Source of the DNA: an uncultured Paludibacter sp.
Lineage (GTDB): Bacteria > Bacteroidota > Bacteroidia > Bacteroidales > Paludibacteraceae
Direction: 5' to 3'
NCBI GenBank assembly: GCA_937927845.1
Contig: CALFXE010000218.1
Coordinates: 1 to 64,000, forward strand
DNA: 64,000 nt
In this document: positions 32,336 through 40,677 of the stretch, in pieces
Position numbering within the stretch: the stretch's first letter is position 1
How the letters are laid out: each line of letters begins with the position of its first letter
Notes under the pieces: model-generated
The model's input: only the letters and a program-made list of their open reading frames with translations
Databases searched by the model: none
Told to the model about the DNA's origin: nothing
Program-made: the position numbers and the translations under genes

Positions 32336-32749
32336 ATGAAAAGAATCAAAACAATCATTGCCTCATTCGCCATTATGTTTGCTGGTTTATCTTCAGCATC
32401 TGCTCAACATTCTCACGATGCTCCACATGGAGGAACACTGCAAGAGGCCGGTGGTTATCACATCGAGATGGTAAAAACCAAAGACACACTTAGTTTTTAT
32501 GTAATGGATGGTAGTAATAAAACCATTTCTAAAGCAGTAACTGGTAGCCTTCAATTTGAATTCAGCAACAAGACCAAGTCTACCACTAAACTTGTTTCCT
32601 GTAAAGCAGGTGGCTTATGCACACCGCTTCCAAAAGCAAACATTTTTGAATATTGTACGGCGACGTTTAAGGTAGACGGCAAAACATTTTCAACAAAATT
32701 CAAAAACTCAGTTTCCGATGCTCAAAAAGCGCATGGACACGAACATTAA
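32336..32749 (+). CDS. Secreted His-containing protein of metal cluster
   Basis: 137 residues with a signal peptide (cleavage near SASA-Q) and then HSHDAPHGGTLQEAGGYHIE; the C-terminus ends HGHEH. Two Cys flank LVSCKAGGLC. The H-x-H-D-x-P-H-G-G block, common in metal-efflux cassettes of Bacteroidetes, suggests periplasmic metal binding. It follows the P1B-ATPase by 30 bp and precedes a HupE/UreJ protein, so it is probably one operon. No named family. Confidence 0.75.
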   Translation: MKRIKTIIASFAIMFAGLSSASAQHSHDAPHGGTLQEAGGYHIEMVKTKDTLSFYVMDGSNKTISKAVTGSLQFEFSNKTKSTTKLVSCKAGGLCTPLPKANIFEYCTATFKVDGKTFSTKFKNSVSDAQKAHGHEH

Positions 32750-32750
32750 T

Positions 32751-32780
32751 CAGCCTAGATTTAGGCTGTGGTTTTGATTT
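32751..32780 (+). terminator. Weak intrinsic terminator
   Basis: CAGCCTA 32751-32757 pairs with TAGGCTG 32762-32768 around a 4-nt loop, followed by TGGTTTTGATTT. It begins 2 bp after the stop of the secreted His protein and may give partial termination before the HupE/UreJ gene. Confidence 0.5.
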
Positions 32781-32839
32781 CGATTGCAGTGGCTTTCGCC
32801 TTCCACAGGCGGGAGAGAGCCCCTTAAAAAAATTAGACA

Positions 32840-33532
32840 ATGACTATAAAAAAAATATTGGCTGTTTTTATAACACTCCTTTGCTGCTGTATCTGGCAAA
32901 CTGTTCAGGCACATGGAGTAGATGACGACACTCAGGCGTTTCTGTCCGGCAATTCCGGAATTGCATTTGGGCCGTTTTTATACATTGGCGCCAAACACAT
33001 GCTTACCGGGTATGATCACCTGCTATTCCTGGTCGGAGTAATATTTTTTCTGTATCGCACGAAAGAGATATTACTTTACGTAAGCTTCTTTACTATCGGA
33101 CATAGCACGACCTTACTGTTAGGGGTGTTAGCCGATATGAGTGTCAACGCTTATCTTATCGACGCAATTATTGCACTTTCCATCGTGTATAAAGGTTTTG
33201 ATAACCTTGGCGGTTTTAAGCGTTTCTTCGGAACACAACCCAATACCAAAGCTGCTGTTCTGATCTTCGGACTATTTCACGGATTTGGTCTTGCTACCAA
33301 ATTACAGGAATTCAAATTTGACAGGGATGGACTTGTTGCAAATTTGATCGGTTTTAATATAGGTGTGGAGATCGGCCAGTTTATCGCATTGGCGCTCGTG
33401 CTTTCTCTTATTGCTGTATGGCGAAAAAAACGCAGCTTCTTAAAATTTTCAACGCTTACGAACACATTGTTAATGGCGGCCGGATTCGCTTTACTGGGCT
33501 ATCAATTAACCGGTTATTTTCTTTACCGCTAA
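32840..33532 (+). CDS. HupE/UreJ-family membrane protein
   Basis: 230 residues: signal peptide (ending VQAHG), then about six helices. The family marker is HMLTGYDHLLFLVGVIFFLY, with FTIGHSTTLLLGVLA and GLFHGFGLATKLQ. HupE/UreJ proteins are linked to Ni or Co transport for hydrogenase and urease; here no such enzyme is present. In this cluster a role as a secondary Ni/Co carrier is plausible. Confidence 0.9.
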   Translation: MTIKKILAVFITLLCCCIWQTVQAHGVDDDTQAFLSGNSGIAFGPFLYIGAKHMLTGYDHLLFLVGVIFFLYRTKEILLYVSFFTIGHSTTLLLGVLADMSVNAYLIDAIIALSIVYKGFDNLGGFKRFFGTQPNTKAAVLIFGLFHGFGLATKLQEFKFDRDGLVANLIGFNIGVEIGQFIALALVLSLIAVWRKKRSFLKFSTLTNTLLMAAGFALLGYQLTGYFLYR

Positions 33533-33554
33533 CTCAACTTAAACAAATAAAAAA

Positions 33555-34172
33555 ATGGCAGAAATATATCATCCCGTTTTAAGCAGCAGAAAAATTATCA
33601 GAGCGGTAATCATAGCATTATTTCTTGGAGCCTTACTGGTATTTTGCGCTATCCTCCCCGCCGAATACGGCATAGACCCTACAGGGGTCGGCAAGGCTCT
33701 CGGATTTACCAGGCTTCACGCTTCCTCAAGTGAAGCAGGTGCCTCTACTGTCCGGATGTCTTATCCCCGTTTGAAAATGGAAAAAGCAGGATCTGATCCA
33801 AGCGTTAAAAAACCTATAGAGGCAGATAATCCTCCTCCCACCCAACAATATGACGTCAGAGAAGATAGTGTGCAGGTGACGGTACCGGCAGGTAAAGGAA
33901 TTGAATACAAGGTCTATATGCTTAAGCACGGTCAAATGAAGTATGAATGGTCCACGGAAAAGGATGTATTATATATCGATTTTCATGGAGAAGTGAACGA
34001 GGCCGAACCCGCTAAAGATACCTATTATGAAAGCTATACGCTTGCATATGCCGATAATATGGTTGGGACCTTTCTTTCGCCCTTTGAAGGTAAGCATGGC
34101 TGGTTTTTTCGAAACAACGGACAAAATGATGTAGTGGTAACCATCCGGCTTAAAGGACAGTACAGTTTGTAA
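33555..34172 (+). CDS. Transmembrane anchor protein
   Basis: 205 residues with one N-terminal membrane helix (IIRAVIIALFLGALLVFCAI) and a periplasmic beta-rich domain with GIEYKVYMLKHGQMKYEWST, GEVNEAEPAKDTYYESYTLA and GKHGWFFRNNGQNDVVVTIR. Members of this type regularly follow HupE/UreJ genes and are annotated as transmembrane anchor proteins. It starts 22 bp after the HupE gene. Function beyond association is unknown. Confidence 0.8.
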   Translation: MAEIYHPVLSSRKIIRAVIIALFLGALLVFCAILPAEYGIDPTGVGKALGFTRLHASSSEAGASTVRMSYPRLKMEKAGSDPSVKKPIEADNPPPTQQYDVREDSVQVTVPAGKGIEYKVYMLKHGQMKYEWSTEKDVLYIDFHGEVNEAEPAKDTYYESYTLAYADNMVGTFLSPFEGKHGWFFRNNGQNDVVVTIRLKGQYSL

Positions 34173-34181
34173 CCGATGGCT

Positions 34182-34502
34182 CTATATACATGCCTGGCGG
34201 ATAAAAAAACAATCGATATAATCCGCCAGCATGTGCAAGAGCAGACCTGCCGCTACCAGTCTTGTTAACTTAGGAATAAGCAACAGGATGTATAAAATCA
34301 CCGCAAAATAACTGTGCAAAGGATGAAAACCGATACTGCATCTGCAGGCATCAAAGATCGGCGAGGTCAGCAAATGGTCAATGTCCACGAGCATGGTAGC
34401 AAGTAAAATGAAGTATATACGAACCCATCGATCCTTGTTAATAAACAAGGCCAGTACAGCGGGGAATACCAAGTGAAGGAAGTAATGTACAAACTGTTGC
34501 AT
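34182..34502 (-). CDS. DUF6122-family integral membrane protein
   Basis: 106 residues, three to four helices. ATMLVDIDHLLTSPIFDACR, CSIGFHPLHSYFAVILYILL and LLLHMLADYIDCFFIRQ match the DUF6122 pattern (conserved D-x-D-H, H-P-L-H and H-M-x-x-D), a family of small metal-dependent-hydrolase-like membrane proteins. It is opposite in strand to its left neighbour, with a gap of only 9 bp. Confidence 0.8.
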   Translation of the reverse strand: MQQFVHYFLHLVFPAVLALFINKDRWVRIYFILLATMLVDIDHLLTSPIFDACRCSIGFHPLHSYFAVILYILLLIPKLTRLVAAGLLLHMLADYIDCFFIRQACI

Positions 34503-34536
34503 GCAGCCTGCAAAACTAAGACAATGTTAGTTTTTA

Positions 34537-34590
34537 TGAACGGGGTCAATACAGGAACCGAAGCGGCAATGGAAGCAGCCGATATTTAAA
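34537..34590 (+). pseudogene. Remnant of the P1B-ATPase gene (33-bp exact repeat)
   Basis: Bases 34554-34586 are identical to 32039-32071 inside the ATPase gene at 30464, in the same reading frame (GTEAAMEAADI). Here the segment is embedded in a 17-codon frame ATG 34537 to TAA 34590. It is a relic of a duplication or of a deletion between copies, not a functional gene. Confidence 0.75.
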
Positions 34591-34620
34591 ATACTTATTC
34601 ATAATTAAAACGGAACGTAT

Positions 34621-34788
34621 GTCATCACTACTCGTCGCGAATTTTTGTCGCATATAGCAGGAGCTACCATTCTTGGATTTGCAGCCTCTTGCGCTTCCGG
34701 TAGAAAAACCGCTGCTGCACCTGTCGGAACCGGAACTTCTTTTTTTGATACCTCAATGGAGTTTCCACCGTGCCCTGTTTGCAAATAA
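34621..34788 (+). pseudogene. Remnant of small Tat-signal lipoprotein gene
   Basis: The frame reads TTRREFLSHIAGATILGFAA then SCASGRKTAAAPVGTGTSFF and ends MEFPPCPVCK. It has a twin-arginine motif (TRREFL) and a lipobox (FAASC), and its C-terminus has CPVC. No ATG, GTG or TTG start is found before the Tat motif in frame; an in-frame TAA lies upstream. Either the start was lost in the rearrangement that left the 33-bp repeat just upstream, or a non-standard codon is used. The rest of 34503-35058 shows no gene. Confidence 0.55.
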
Positions 34789-34815
34789 AATGTCCTTTCT
34801 TCTTTTTAGTGGTAT

Positions 34816-34840
34816 AAAAAGCCCCTGTAGAAACAGGGGC
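34816..34840 (-). terminator. Terminator-like hairpin (leftward)
   Basis: GCCCCTGT 34821-34828 pairs with ACAGGGGC 34833-34840 around AGAA. On the minus strand it is followed by TTTTTATACC. No minus-strand gene lies to its right, so it may be a relic or a barrier to leftward read-through into this segment. Confidence 0.6.
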
Positions 34841-35029
34841 CGAACCAAAACTAACTGCTTATGAGAAAGTTTAAATGATTTCTCGTTCGGATTAAAGCGT
34901 TACAATAGTAAGAAATTATCCTTTACAACTTTATTTGCTTCTGGCAACTGCAGTAATGGCTTCAAGAGTACCACAAAATCTTATAACTCATTTCCATAAT
35001 TGTGTAACAACCAGAGGTTAACGCTATAG

Positions 35030-35037
35030 TAGCTTTG
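35030..35037 (+). promoter_or_regulatory. Bacteroidetes -7 element of copA (TAGCTTTG)
   Basis: Matches TAnnTTTG, 21 bp upstream of the copA ATG at 35059. An AATTGTGTAA motif at 34998-35007 lies 22 bp upstream; a similar AATTTGTGTAA precedes the second HYC_CC_PP gene. Confidence 0.55.
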
Positions 35038-35058
35038 CTGTATCAAAATATATTAGAT

Positions 35059-37482
35059 ATGGCAAATGAAAATAACCATTCTGTTTACTTACCCCTTGAA
35101 GGTGTTGAAAGTGAACATTGTGCCTTAATAGTTAACAAAGGGTTGGGAAAAGTAGAGGGAATTACTTCGCATAAAATAGAACTTAATAATCATAGGGCAG
35201 TCATTAGTACATCGGATGAAGTAGAGGTTGTACCTAAAGCGGTAAAGGCTATACGTGACTTGGGCTATGATGTTGATACGGTAAAAAAATCTTTTCCTGT
35301 CCTTAACATGACCTGCGCCTCTTGTGCCAGCAGTGCTCAAAGCATATTAGAAAATCAACCGGGTGTGGTAAATGTTGCAGTAAACTATGCCAACACTACT
35401 GCACAGGTAGAATATATACTTACTATCACCGACCCACAAAAGTTAAAAGCGGCTTTACAGGCTATCGGGTATGATTTAATGATTGATGAAACCGATGAGG
35501 CAAAAGATGCGTTAGAGGATCTGCACAAAAAGAAGTATCAAATACTGAAGAATAAGACGATTGGTGCAGTTTTGCTATCCATTCCCACGGTTGTTATAGG
35601 TATGTTCTTTATGGATATGCTTTATGCCAACTACATCATGTGGGCATTGGCTACTCCTGTGGTTCTCCTCTTTGGTCAGCAGTTTTTTGTCAACGCCTGG
35701 AAGCAAGCCAAACATCGTTCTGCCAACATGGATACGTTGGTGGCTCTGAGTACCGGTGTCGCCTACTTATTCAGTGTATTTAATACTTTGTTTCCTTCTT
35801 ATTGGCACAGCAAAGGCTTGCATGCCCATGTTTATTTTGAAGCGGCGGCAGTCGTAATCGCTTTTATCTTATTGGGCAAGTTATTAGAGGAAAAAGCCAA
35901 AGGAAACACCTCATCGGCTATAAAGAAGCTGATGGGCTTACAACCCAAGACAGTAACGGTCGTTCATGAAGGCGGTCATCAAATGGAAATACCTATTGCA
36001 AACGTAAAGGTTGGTGATACACTTCTTGTAAAACCGGGTGAAAAGATTGCCGTAGATGGCACGGTGAAGTCAGGCAGTTCTTTTGTTGACGAAAGCATGA
36101 TAAGTGGTGAACCGATACCCGTTGAGAAAAAGGCGCGTGAAAAAGTATTTGCTGGCACCATCAATCAAAAGGGAAGTTTTCAGTTTGAGGCTGACAAGGT
36201 AGGCGGTGATACGGTATTGGCGCATATCATTAAGATGGTGCAGGAAGCTCAAGGCAGTAAAGCACCAGTGCAAAAGCTCGTAGATAAAGTGGCAGGTATC
36301 TTTGTTCCTGTCGTTATTCTAATAGCTATTCTTAGCCTTATTGCCTGGCTGATGTTGGGTGGAGAAAACGGCTTAACACAGGGCTTGTTAGCAATGGTTA
36401 CAGTATTAGTGATTGCCTGCCCTTGTGCTTTAGGTTTGGCTACGCCAACCGCCATCATGGTAGGTGTAGGCAAAGGTGCTGAAAACGGCATCCTGATTAA
36501 AGATGCCGAAAGCCTGGAAGTGGCTAAAAAAGTGAATGCCATTGTTCTTGACAAGACCGGCACTATCACGGAAGGCAAGCCGGTTGTTACTGACATACTT
36601 TGGCTCAACAATGATAAAAACGGCTTACCGGCTTTAGCTTCCATTGAAAAAGGCTCAGAGCATCCCTTAGCCGAAGCGATTGTAAAACATTTGGGCAATA
36701 TAGAACACTTGCCTGTACACAACTTTGAAAGCATTACAGGTTTTGGTGCCAAAGCACAGGTAAACAATCAAATTTTTTATGTAGGTAATGCTTCTTTACT
36801 GCGTAATAACAACGTCACCATTGTCGGTCAATTGGATGAAGCTGCCCAAAAATGGTTAGCAGAGGCAAAGACAGTTATATACTTCGCAAATGATAAGGAA
36901 GCCCTCGCTGTTATTGCCATTGCAGATAAAGTAAAAGCTACTTCCATTGATGCGATAAAACAATTACAACAATTAGGTATAGAAGTTTATATGCTTACAG
37001 GTGATAATCAGAGCACAGCAAAAGCTATTGCAGAACAGACGGGTATTAGAAATTTTAAAGCCGAGGTGTTGCCTGCAAATAAAGCAGCGTTCGTAAAGGA
37101 ATTGCAGCAAAGAGGCAAAATTGTTGCAATGGTTGGTGATGGCATTAATGACAGTAATGCTTTAGCACAAGCTGATGTAAGTATTGCAATGGGAAAAGGA
37201 AGTGACATTGCAATGGATGTAGCCAAAATGACTATCATTTCATCCGATCTCTCCAAAATTCCGCAAGCCATCAAGTTATCAAAGTACACAGTGACGGCAA
37301 TCCGGCAAAACTTGTTTTGGGCATTTATTTACAACATTATAGGCATCCCCATTGCTGCCGGCATCTTATATCCTATCAATGGGTTTTTACTCAACCCCAT
37401 GATAGCTGGTGCAGCTATGGCACTAAGCTCAGTAAGTGTAGTAAGTAACAGCTTACGTTTAAAATTCAAATCAATTCTTTAA
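35059..37482 (+). CDS. copA: Copper-translocating P1B-1-type ATPase CopA
   Basis: 807 residues. First N-terminal domain is HMA-like but degenerate (one Cys in GVESEHCALIV); the second has MTCASC (84-89). Core motifs: SGEPIPV, CPC in helix 6 (454-456, VIACPCALGLATPT), DKTGTITEG, SEHPLAEAI, GDGINDSNAL. The CPC motif marks Cu(I)/Ag(I) export from the cytoplasm. ATG 35059 is preferred over a TTG at 35035; the -7 box is at 35030. A CopZ-like gene follows 18 bp later. It opens the copper island. Confidence 0.95.
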   Translation: MANENNHSVYLPLEGVESEHCALIVNKGLGKVEGITSHKIELNNHRAVISTSDEVEVVPKAVKAIRDLGYDVDTVKKSFPVLNMTCASCASSAQSILENQPGVVNVAVNYANTTAQVEYILTITDPQKLKAALQAIGYDLMIDETDEAKDALEDLHKKKYQILKNKTIGAVLLSIPTVVIGMFFMDMLYANYIMWALATPVVLLFGQQFFVNAWKQAKHRSANMDTLVALSTGVAYLFSVFNTLFPSYWHSKGLHAHVYFEAAAVVIAFILLGKLLEEKAKGNTSSAIKKLMGLQPKTVTVVHEGGHQMEIPIANVKVGDTLLVKPGEKIAVDGTVKSGSSFVDESMISGEPIPVEKKAREKVFAGTINQKGSFQFEADKVGGDTVLAHIIKMVQEAQGSKAPVQKLVDKVAGIFVPVVILIAILSLIAWLMLGGENGLTQGLLAMVTVLVIACPCALGLATPTAIMVGVGKGAENGILIKDAESLEVAKKVNAIVLDKTGTITEGKPVVTDILWLNNDKNGLPALASIEKGSEHPLAEAIVKHLGNIEHLPVHNFESITGFGAKAQVNNQIFYVGNASLLRNNNVTIVGQLDEAAQKWLAEAKTVIYFANDKEALAVIAIADKVKATSIDAIKQLQQLGIEVYMLTGDNQSTAKAIAEQTGIRNFKAEVLPANKAAFVKELQQRGKIVAMVGDGINDSNALAQADVSIAMGKGSDIAMDVAKMTIISSDLSKIPQAIKLSKYTVTAIRQNLFWAFIYNIIGIPIAAGILYPINGFLLNPMIAGAAMALSSVSVVSNSLRLKFKSIL

Positions 37483-37500
37483 TCAATAAAACAGAATAAA

Positions 37501-37713
37501 ATGGAAACTCTAAAATTAAAAACAAACATTAATTGCAGCGGATGTGTTGCCAAGGTTACGCCTTCGCTAAATGAAACGGTAGGTGAAAACAACTGGAAGG
37601 TAGATACCCAAAACCCAAACAAAATATTGACTATTTCGGGCACGGGAGTTAATAAAAATGAGGTAATTAAAGCAGTTGAAAAGGCAGGTTTCAAGGCGCA
37701 GGAAGCAGCCTAA
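37501..37713 (+). CDS. copZ: CopZ-like copper chaperone (HMA domain)
   Basis: 70 residues, one HMA fold with INCSGCVAKV (CxxC) and the C-terminal half VIKAVEKAGFKAQ. Cytosolic chaperones of this form hand Cu(I) to CopA. It follows copA by 18 bp and a strong terminator follows it, so copA-copZ is a two-gene operon. Confidence 0.9.
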   Translation: METLKLKTNINCSGCVAKVTPSLNETVGENNWKVDTQNPNKILTISGTGVNKNEVIKAVEKAGFKAQEAA

Positions 37714-37723
37714 AATTAGAGGT

Positions 37724-37754
37724 AAGCCGGGTCAGGTAAACTGATCCGGCTTTT
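37724..37754 (+). terminator. Intrinsic terminator after copZ
   Basis: AAGCCGGGTCAG 37724-37735 pairs with CTGATCCGGC 37741-37750 and the following TT (one G-U), loop GTAAA, then TTTTATT. Confidence 0.9.
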
Positions 37755-37770
37755 ATTAGGTGTAAAAAAT

Positions 37771-37778
37771 TAACTTTG
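37771..37778 (+). promoter_or_regulatory. Bacteroidetes -7 element (TAACTTTG)
   Basis: Exact TAnnTTTG match 48 bp upstream of the GTG start at 37827. The -33 element is unclear. Confidence 0.55.
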
Positions 37779-37826
37779 TTGTAGGTATCGCATAATGTTA
37801 CCCCTAACAGGGGAAAGGCTTTTGCA

Positions 37827-38219
37827 GTGAAAAAGTGCTTAGTAACCATATTAGCAGTTCTATTCTTCATAACCTCCACAGGAGCTACTATTCACATGCA
37901 CTTTTGCATGGGCAAGATGGTTTCCTGGGCATTATGGCATAGCCACGAAGAGAAAGATGAATGTGATAATTGCAGCATGACTAAAAAGGAAGGCTGCTGC
38001 GAGGATAGACACCAAACTATTAAGATTGAAAGTAAGTACAACTTTCAGACAGCCACTTTCCATCCTTTAAAAATATTTATTGACCTCCCACAATATGATT
38101 GGAATAACTACACCTTAATCGCGTATTGTCATCCAATCATCAATTATCCGCTTACCAACTCTCCGCCGGGTACGGGCAAAATTCCAATATACATCAGCAA
38201 CTGCGTTTACCGTATTTAA
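37827..38219 (+). CDS. HYC_CC_PP-family exported protein (copy 1)
   Basis: 130 residues from a GTG start. Signal peptide (MKKCLVTILAVLFFITSTGA) then IHMHFCMGKMVSWALWHSHE, DECDNCSMTKKEGCCEDRH and the C-terminal NSPPGTGKIPIYISNCVYRI. These are the three family markers (H-F/Y-C, CC, PP). The family occurs only near copper genes and is probably periplasmic. A second copy starts at 40184, also with GTG. Confidence 0.88.
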   Translation: MKKCLVTILAVLFFITSTGATIHMHFCMGKMVSWALWHSHEEKDECDNCSMTKKEGCCEDRHQTIKIESKYNFQTATFHPLKIFIDLPQYDWNNYTLIAYCHPIINYPLTNSPPGTGKIPIYISNCVYRI

Positions 38220-38373
38220 TTAGCTTTTCTCCTCTGTCGCAGGACCTTCTCTGTCCATCCTATCTGCCTCAACGGCTTGATATACCTTAATTGTTATTCG
38301 CTTTTTTGTTGTGCTACATCTGTTAGCACTATTATTACGTCTTATTACGTGTAAAATAATTCAACATGCTTCT

Positions 38374-38934
38374 ATGAAGTTAGCTATAAAGAACATGGTT
38401 TGTAACCGCTGTATATTGGTAATAAGCCAGGAATTGAAGAAGGTACGATTAAAAGCTACCGCCATTTCACTTGGCGAAGTGGTATTAGCGAAAGACCCAA
38501 CTCAAAACCAATTGGAGAAGTTTAGGAACAACATCGCTGCCCTTGGCTTTGAACTGCTCGATGACAGCAAAAAACTGGTAACTGAAAAAATTAAAAACAT
38601 CATAATTACTGAAGTACACCATAGTGATAAAGTAAGTAAATACAACTTTTCACAAATACTTTCCGAACAATTAAAAAGGGATTATTGCTATTTGAGCAAC
38701 CTGTTTTCAGAAGTGGAAGGCATAACCATAGAAAAGTATATCATCAACCAAAAAATTGAGAGGGTGAAAGAGTTGCTTGTTTATGGGCAGTTATCGCTGA
38801 GTGAGATTGCTGACAAATTAGGTTACAGCAGCATTGCACATCTTTCTGCTCAGTTTAAAAAGGTAACTAACCAAACACCCAGTCATTTTAAAAACATTGG
38901 TAAAATCAGGCGAAAACCGCTTGATGAGGTTTGA
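38374..38934 (+). CDS. AraC-family regulator with HMA-like Cys N-terminus
   Basis: 186 residues. N-terminal part MKLAIKNMVCNRCILVISQE followed by LGFELLDDSKK reads like a half-degenerate HMA fold with a CxxC metal pair (10-13); the C-terminal domain is the AraC DNA-binding unit: IINQKIERVKELLVYGQLSL and SEIADKLGYSSIAHLSAQFK. A cytosolic Cu sensor regulating the neighbouring operons is plausible. ATG 38374 is preferred over a longer frame starting at a TTG (38311). Confidence 0.85.
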   Translation: MKLAIKNMVCNRCILVISQELKKVRLKATAISLGEVVLAKDPTQNQLEKFRNNIAALGFELLDDSKKLVTEKIKNIIITEVHHSDKVSKYNFSQILSEQLKRDYCYLSNLFSEVEGITIEKYIINQKIERVKELLVYGQLSLSEIADKLGYSSIAHLSAQFKKVTNQTPSHFKNIGKIRRKPLDEV

Positions 38935-39022
38935 TGTTAGTGATTTTTCGCACTTTCTTTAGTGAAGTGCAAGTTTGTAAAAAGACTATTCTTCTTTTTT
39001 GTTTTAAGCCGAATTAAATATT

Positions 39023-40083
39023 ATGAAAAACAGCAGAACCATTGAACTATTAGGAGATAAAGCAGAGGGTCTTTTAAATAATACCTGTACCATTGATAAA
39101 GAAAGTATTCACCTTCCTTCTCCTGATATTATAGAAAACATTTGGGTTAACAGTAACCGAAATAACCAGGTATTGCGAAACTTTCAATCTTTATTAGGTC
39201 ATGGACGTTTAGGAGGCATAGGCTATTGTAGTATTTTTCCCGTTGACCAGGGTATTGAACACAGTGCAGGTTCTGCATTTGCTCCTAACCCTATCTATTT
39301 CAATCCCGAAAACAGCATTAGGCGGGCAATGGAGGGCGGCTGCAATGGCGTTGCTTCTACATTTGGAGTTCTGGGCATCATGGGCCGTAAGTATGCACAC
39401 AAAATCCCTTTTATTATAAAGATCAATCATAACGAATTTCTAAGTCTTCCAAACACATATGACCAAACCCTTTTTGGCACTATTAAAAGTGCCTGGAACA
39501 TGGGTGCTATGGGCGTTGGCGATACTATTTATTGGGGAAGTTCGGAAAGCAGGCGTCAATTGAAAGAAGTAGCTGAAGCTTTTGAAATGGCACATGAACT
39601 TGGCATGGTAACTATCTTATGGTGCTATACCCGTAATAACGGTTTCAAAGTAAATGAAACAGATTATCATACATCTGCCGACTTAACCGGACAAGCAAAT
39701 CATTTAGGCGTTACTATACAGGCAGACATTATACAATAAAATAAAAGCTGCCTACTAATAATGGAGGCTATTTAGCTACCAAACATGGTAAAACCCATAA
39801 GCTGGTATATGAAAAACTAACCTCCGATCATCCTATTGATTTAACCCGTTATCAGGTGTTGAACTGCTACAGCGGGCGGGTAGGTTTAATTAACAGCGGT
39901 GGCGAAAGCCTGGGAGATAGTGACTTGCAGGAAGCGGTCATTACCGCCGTGGTGAACAAACGTGCAGGAGGTATGGGGCTTATTCTCGGGCGCAAGGCAT
40001 TCTAACGTCCATTCAAGGAGGGAATAGATATGCTTAAGACAATACAGGATGTGTATTTGGATAATGAAATAACAATAGCGTAA
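39023..40083 (+). pseudogene. fbaB: Class I fructose-bisphosphate aldolase, decayed
   Basis: Frame 1 (39023-39739) reads MKNSRTIELLGDKAEGLLNN, IGYCSIFPVDQGIEHSAGSA, FIIKINHNEF, GMVTILWCYTRN and stops at ADIIQ. The expected continuation LPTNNGGYLATKHGKTHKLV and VLNCYSGRVGLINSGGESLG is read in the next frame, so a frameshift lies near 39735. In that frame GRKAF is followed by TAA (40003-40005) and then RPFKEGIDMLKTIQDVYLDN, so a nonsense change is also present. Two lesions argue for a real pseudogene rather than sequencing error. Class I aldolase is metal-free, unlike Zn-dependent class II. Confidence 0.88.
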
Positions 40084-40164
40084 ATCCTTAAGATAAGTTA
40101 AGGTATTCGATAATCAGATTATAAATCTTTTCCAAATTTGTGTAAATAGTTTTTCTTGATTTAT

Positions 40165-40172
40165 TACCTTTG
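40165..40172 (+). promoter_or_regulatory. Bacteroidetes -7 element (TACCTTTG)
   Basis: Exact TAnnTTTG match 11 bp upstream of the GTG start at 40184. TTTG at 40137-40140 lies 24 bp further up. Short palindromes upstream (CCTTAA 40086-40091 with TTAAGG 40098-40103; TAATCAGATTA 40111-40121) may be operators. Confidence 0.6.
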
Positions 40173-40183
40173 CATCACAAGCT

Positions 40184-40582
40184 GTGAAAAAGTTTCTTGC
40201 AACCATATTAGCCATTCTGTACTTAGCCGCTACCACTGGGGCTACTGTACACCTGCATTATTGCATGGGCAAGCTGGTTGAACAAAACCTTTGGTACACT
40301 GAAAAAGAGCAATGCGGCAAATGCGGAATGGATGACAGCCAGCAAGCCGACAAACGCTGTTGCAAGGATGAACACAAGCAAGTGAAGGTCGAAAACGACC
40401 ATTACACATCCGATATTGCTTTTCAGGCAATGCAATTGGCTGCCGTAACTATACCTGTTTCTTTCATCGAAATTCCTCAAATAGCTTTTTCTTCTATTAC
40501 TGAAGAAAATCCCACCAGCAATGCGCCACCCCGAAGTAGCAGCATCGCCATCTATAAGCGCAACGGCGTTTTCCGTATTTAA
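40184..40582 (+). CDS. HYC_CC_PP-family exported protein (copy 2)
   Basis: 132 residues from GTG. Signal peptide then VHLHYCMGKLVEQNLWYTEK, KCGMDDSQQADKRCCKDEHK and the PP tail NAPPRSSSIAIYKRNGVFRI. Clearly paralogous to the protein at 37827 but divergent over most of its length. The promoter is directly upstream; the next gene (HMA) is 95 bp away across a hairpin. Confidence 0.88.
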   Translation: MKKFLATILAILYLAATTGATVHLHYCMGKLVEQNLWYTEKEQCGKCGMDDSQQADKRCCKDEHKQVKVENDHYTSDIAFQAMQLAAVTIPVSFIEIPQIAFSSITEENPTSNAPPRSSSIAIYKRNGVFRI

Positions 40583-40624
40583 AGTTTACCTCTCTTTTTG
40601 AGCCGGGCAGCACACTGTCGGGCT

Positions 40625-40650
40625 AAAGGCATTTCTGTATGCCTTTGTTT
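40625..40650 (+). terminator. Terminator-like hairpin before the cus operon
   Basis: AAAGGCAT 40625-40632 pairs with ATGCCTTT 40639-40646 around TTCTGT, followed by GTTTCTCGTTT. It lies 28 bp before the next ATG, so it could act as an attenuator for the cus operon. Confidence 0.65.
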
Positions 40651-40677
40651 CTCGTTTATTTCTATTACAAAAATTTT

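Noticed and set aside
34673..34864. 63-codon plus frame after the ATPase remnant
   Set aside because: It overlaps the Tat-lipoprotein remnant in another frame, whose twin-arginine and lipobox motifs are far more convincing.
34998..35010. Shared AATTGTGTAA-like motif upstream of copA, the second HYC gene and the His-rich gene as an AraC box
   Set aside because: Spacing to the -7 elements differs (about 22, 24 and 43 bp), so a common regulator site cannot be supported.
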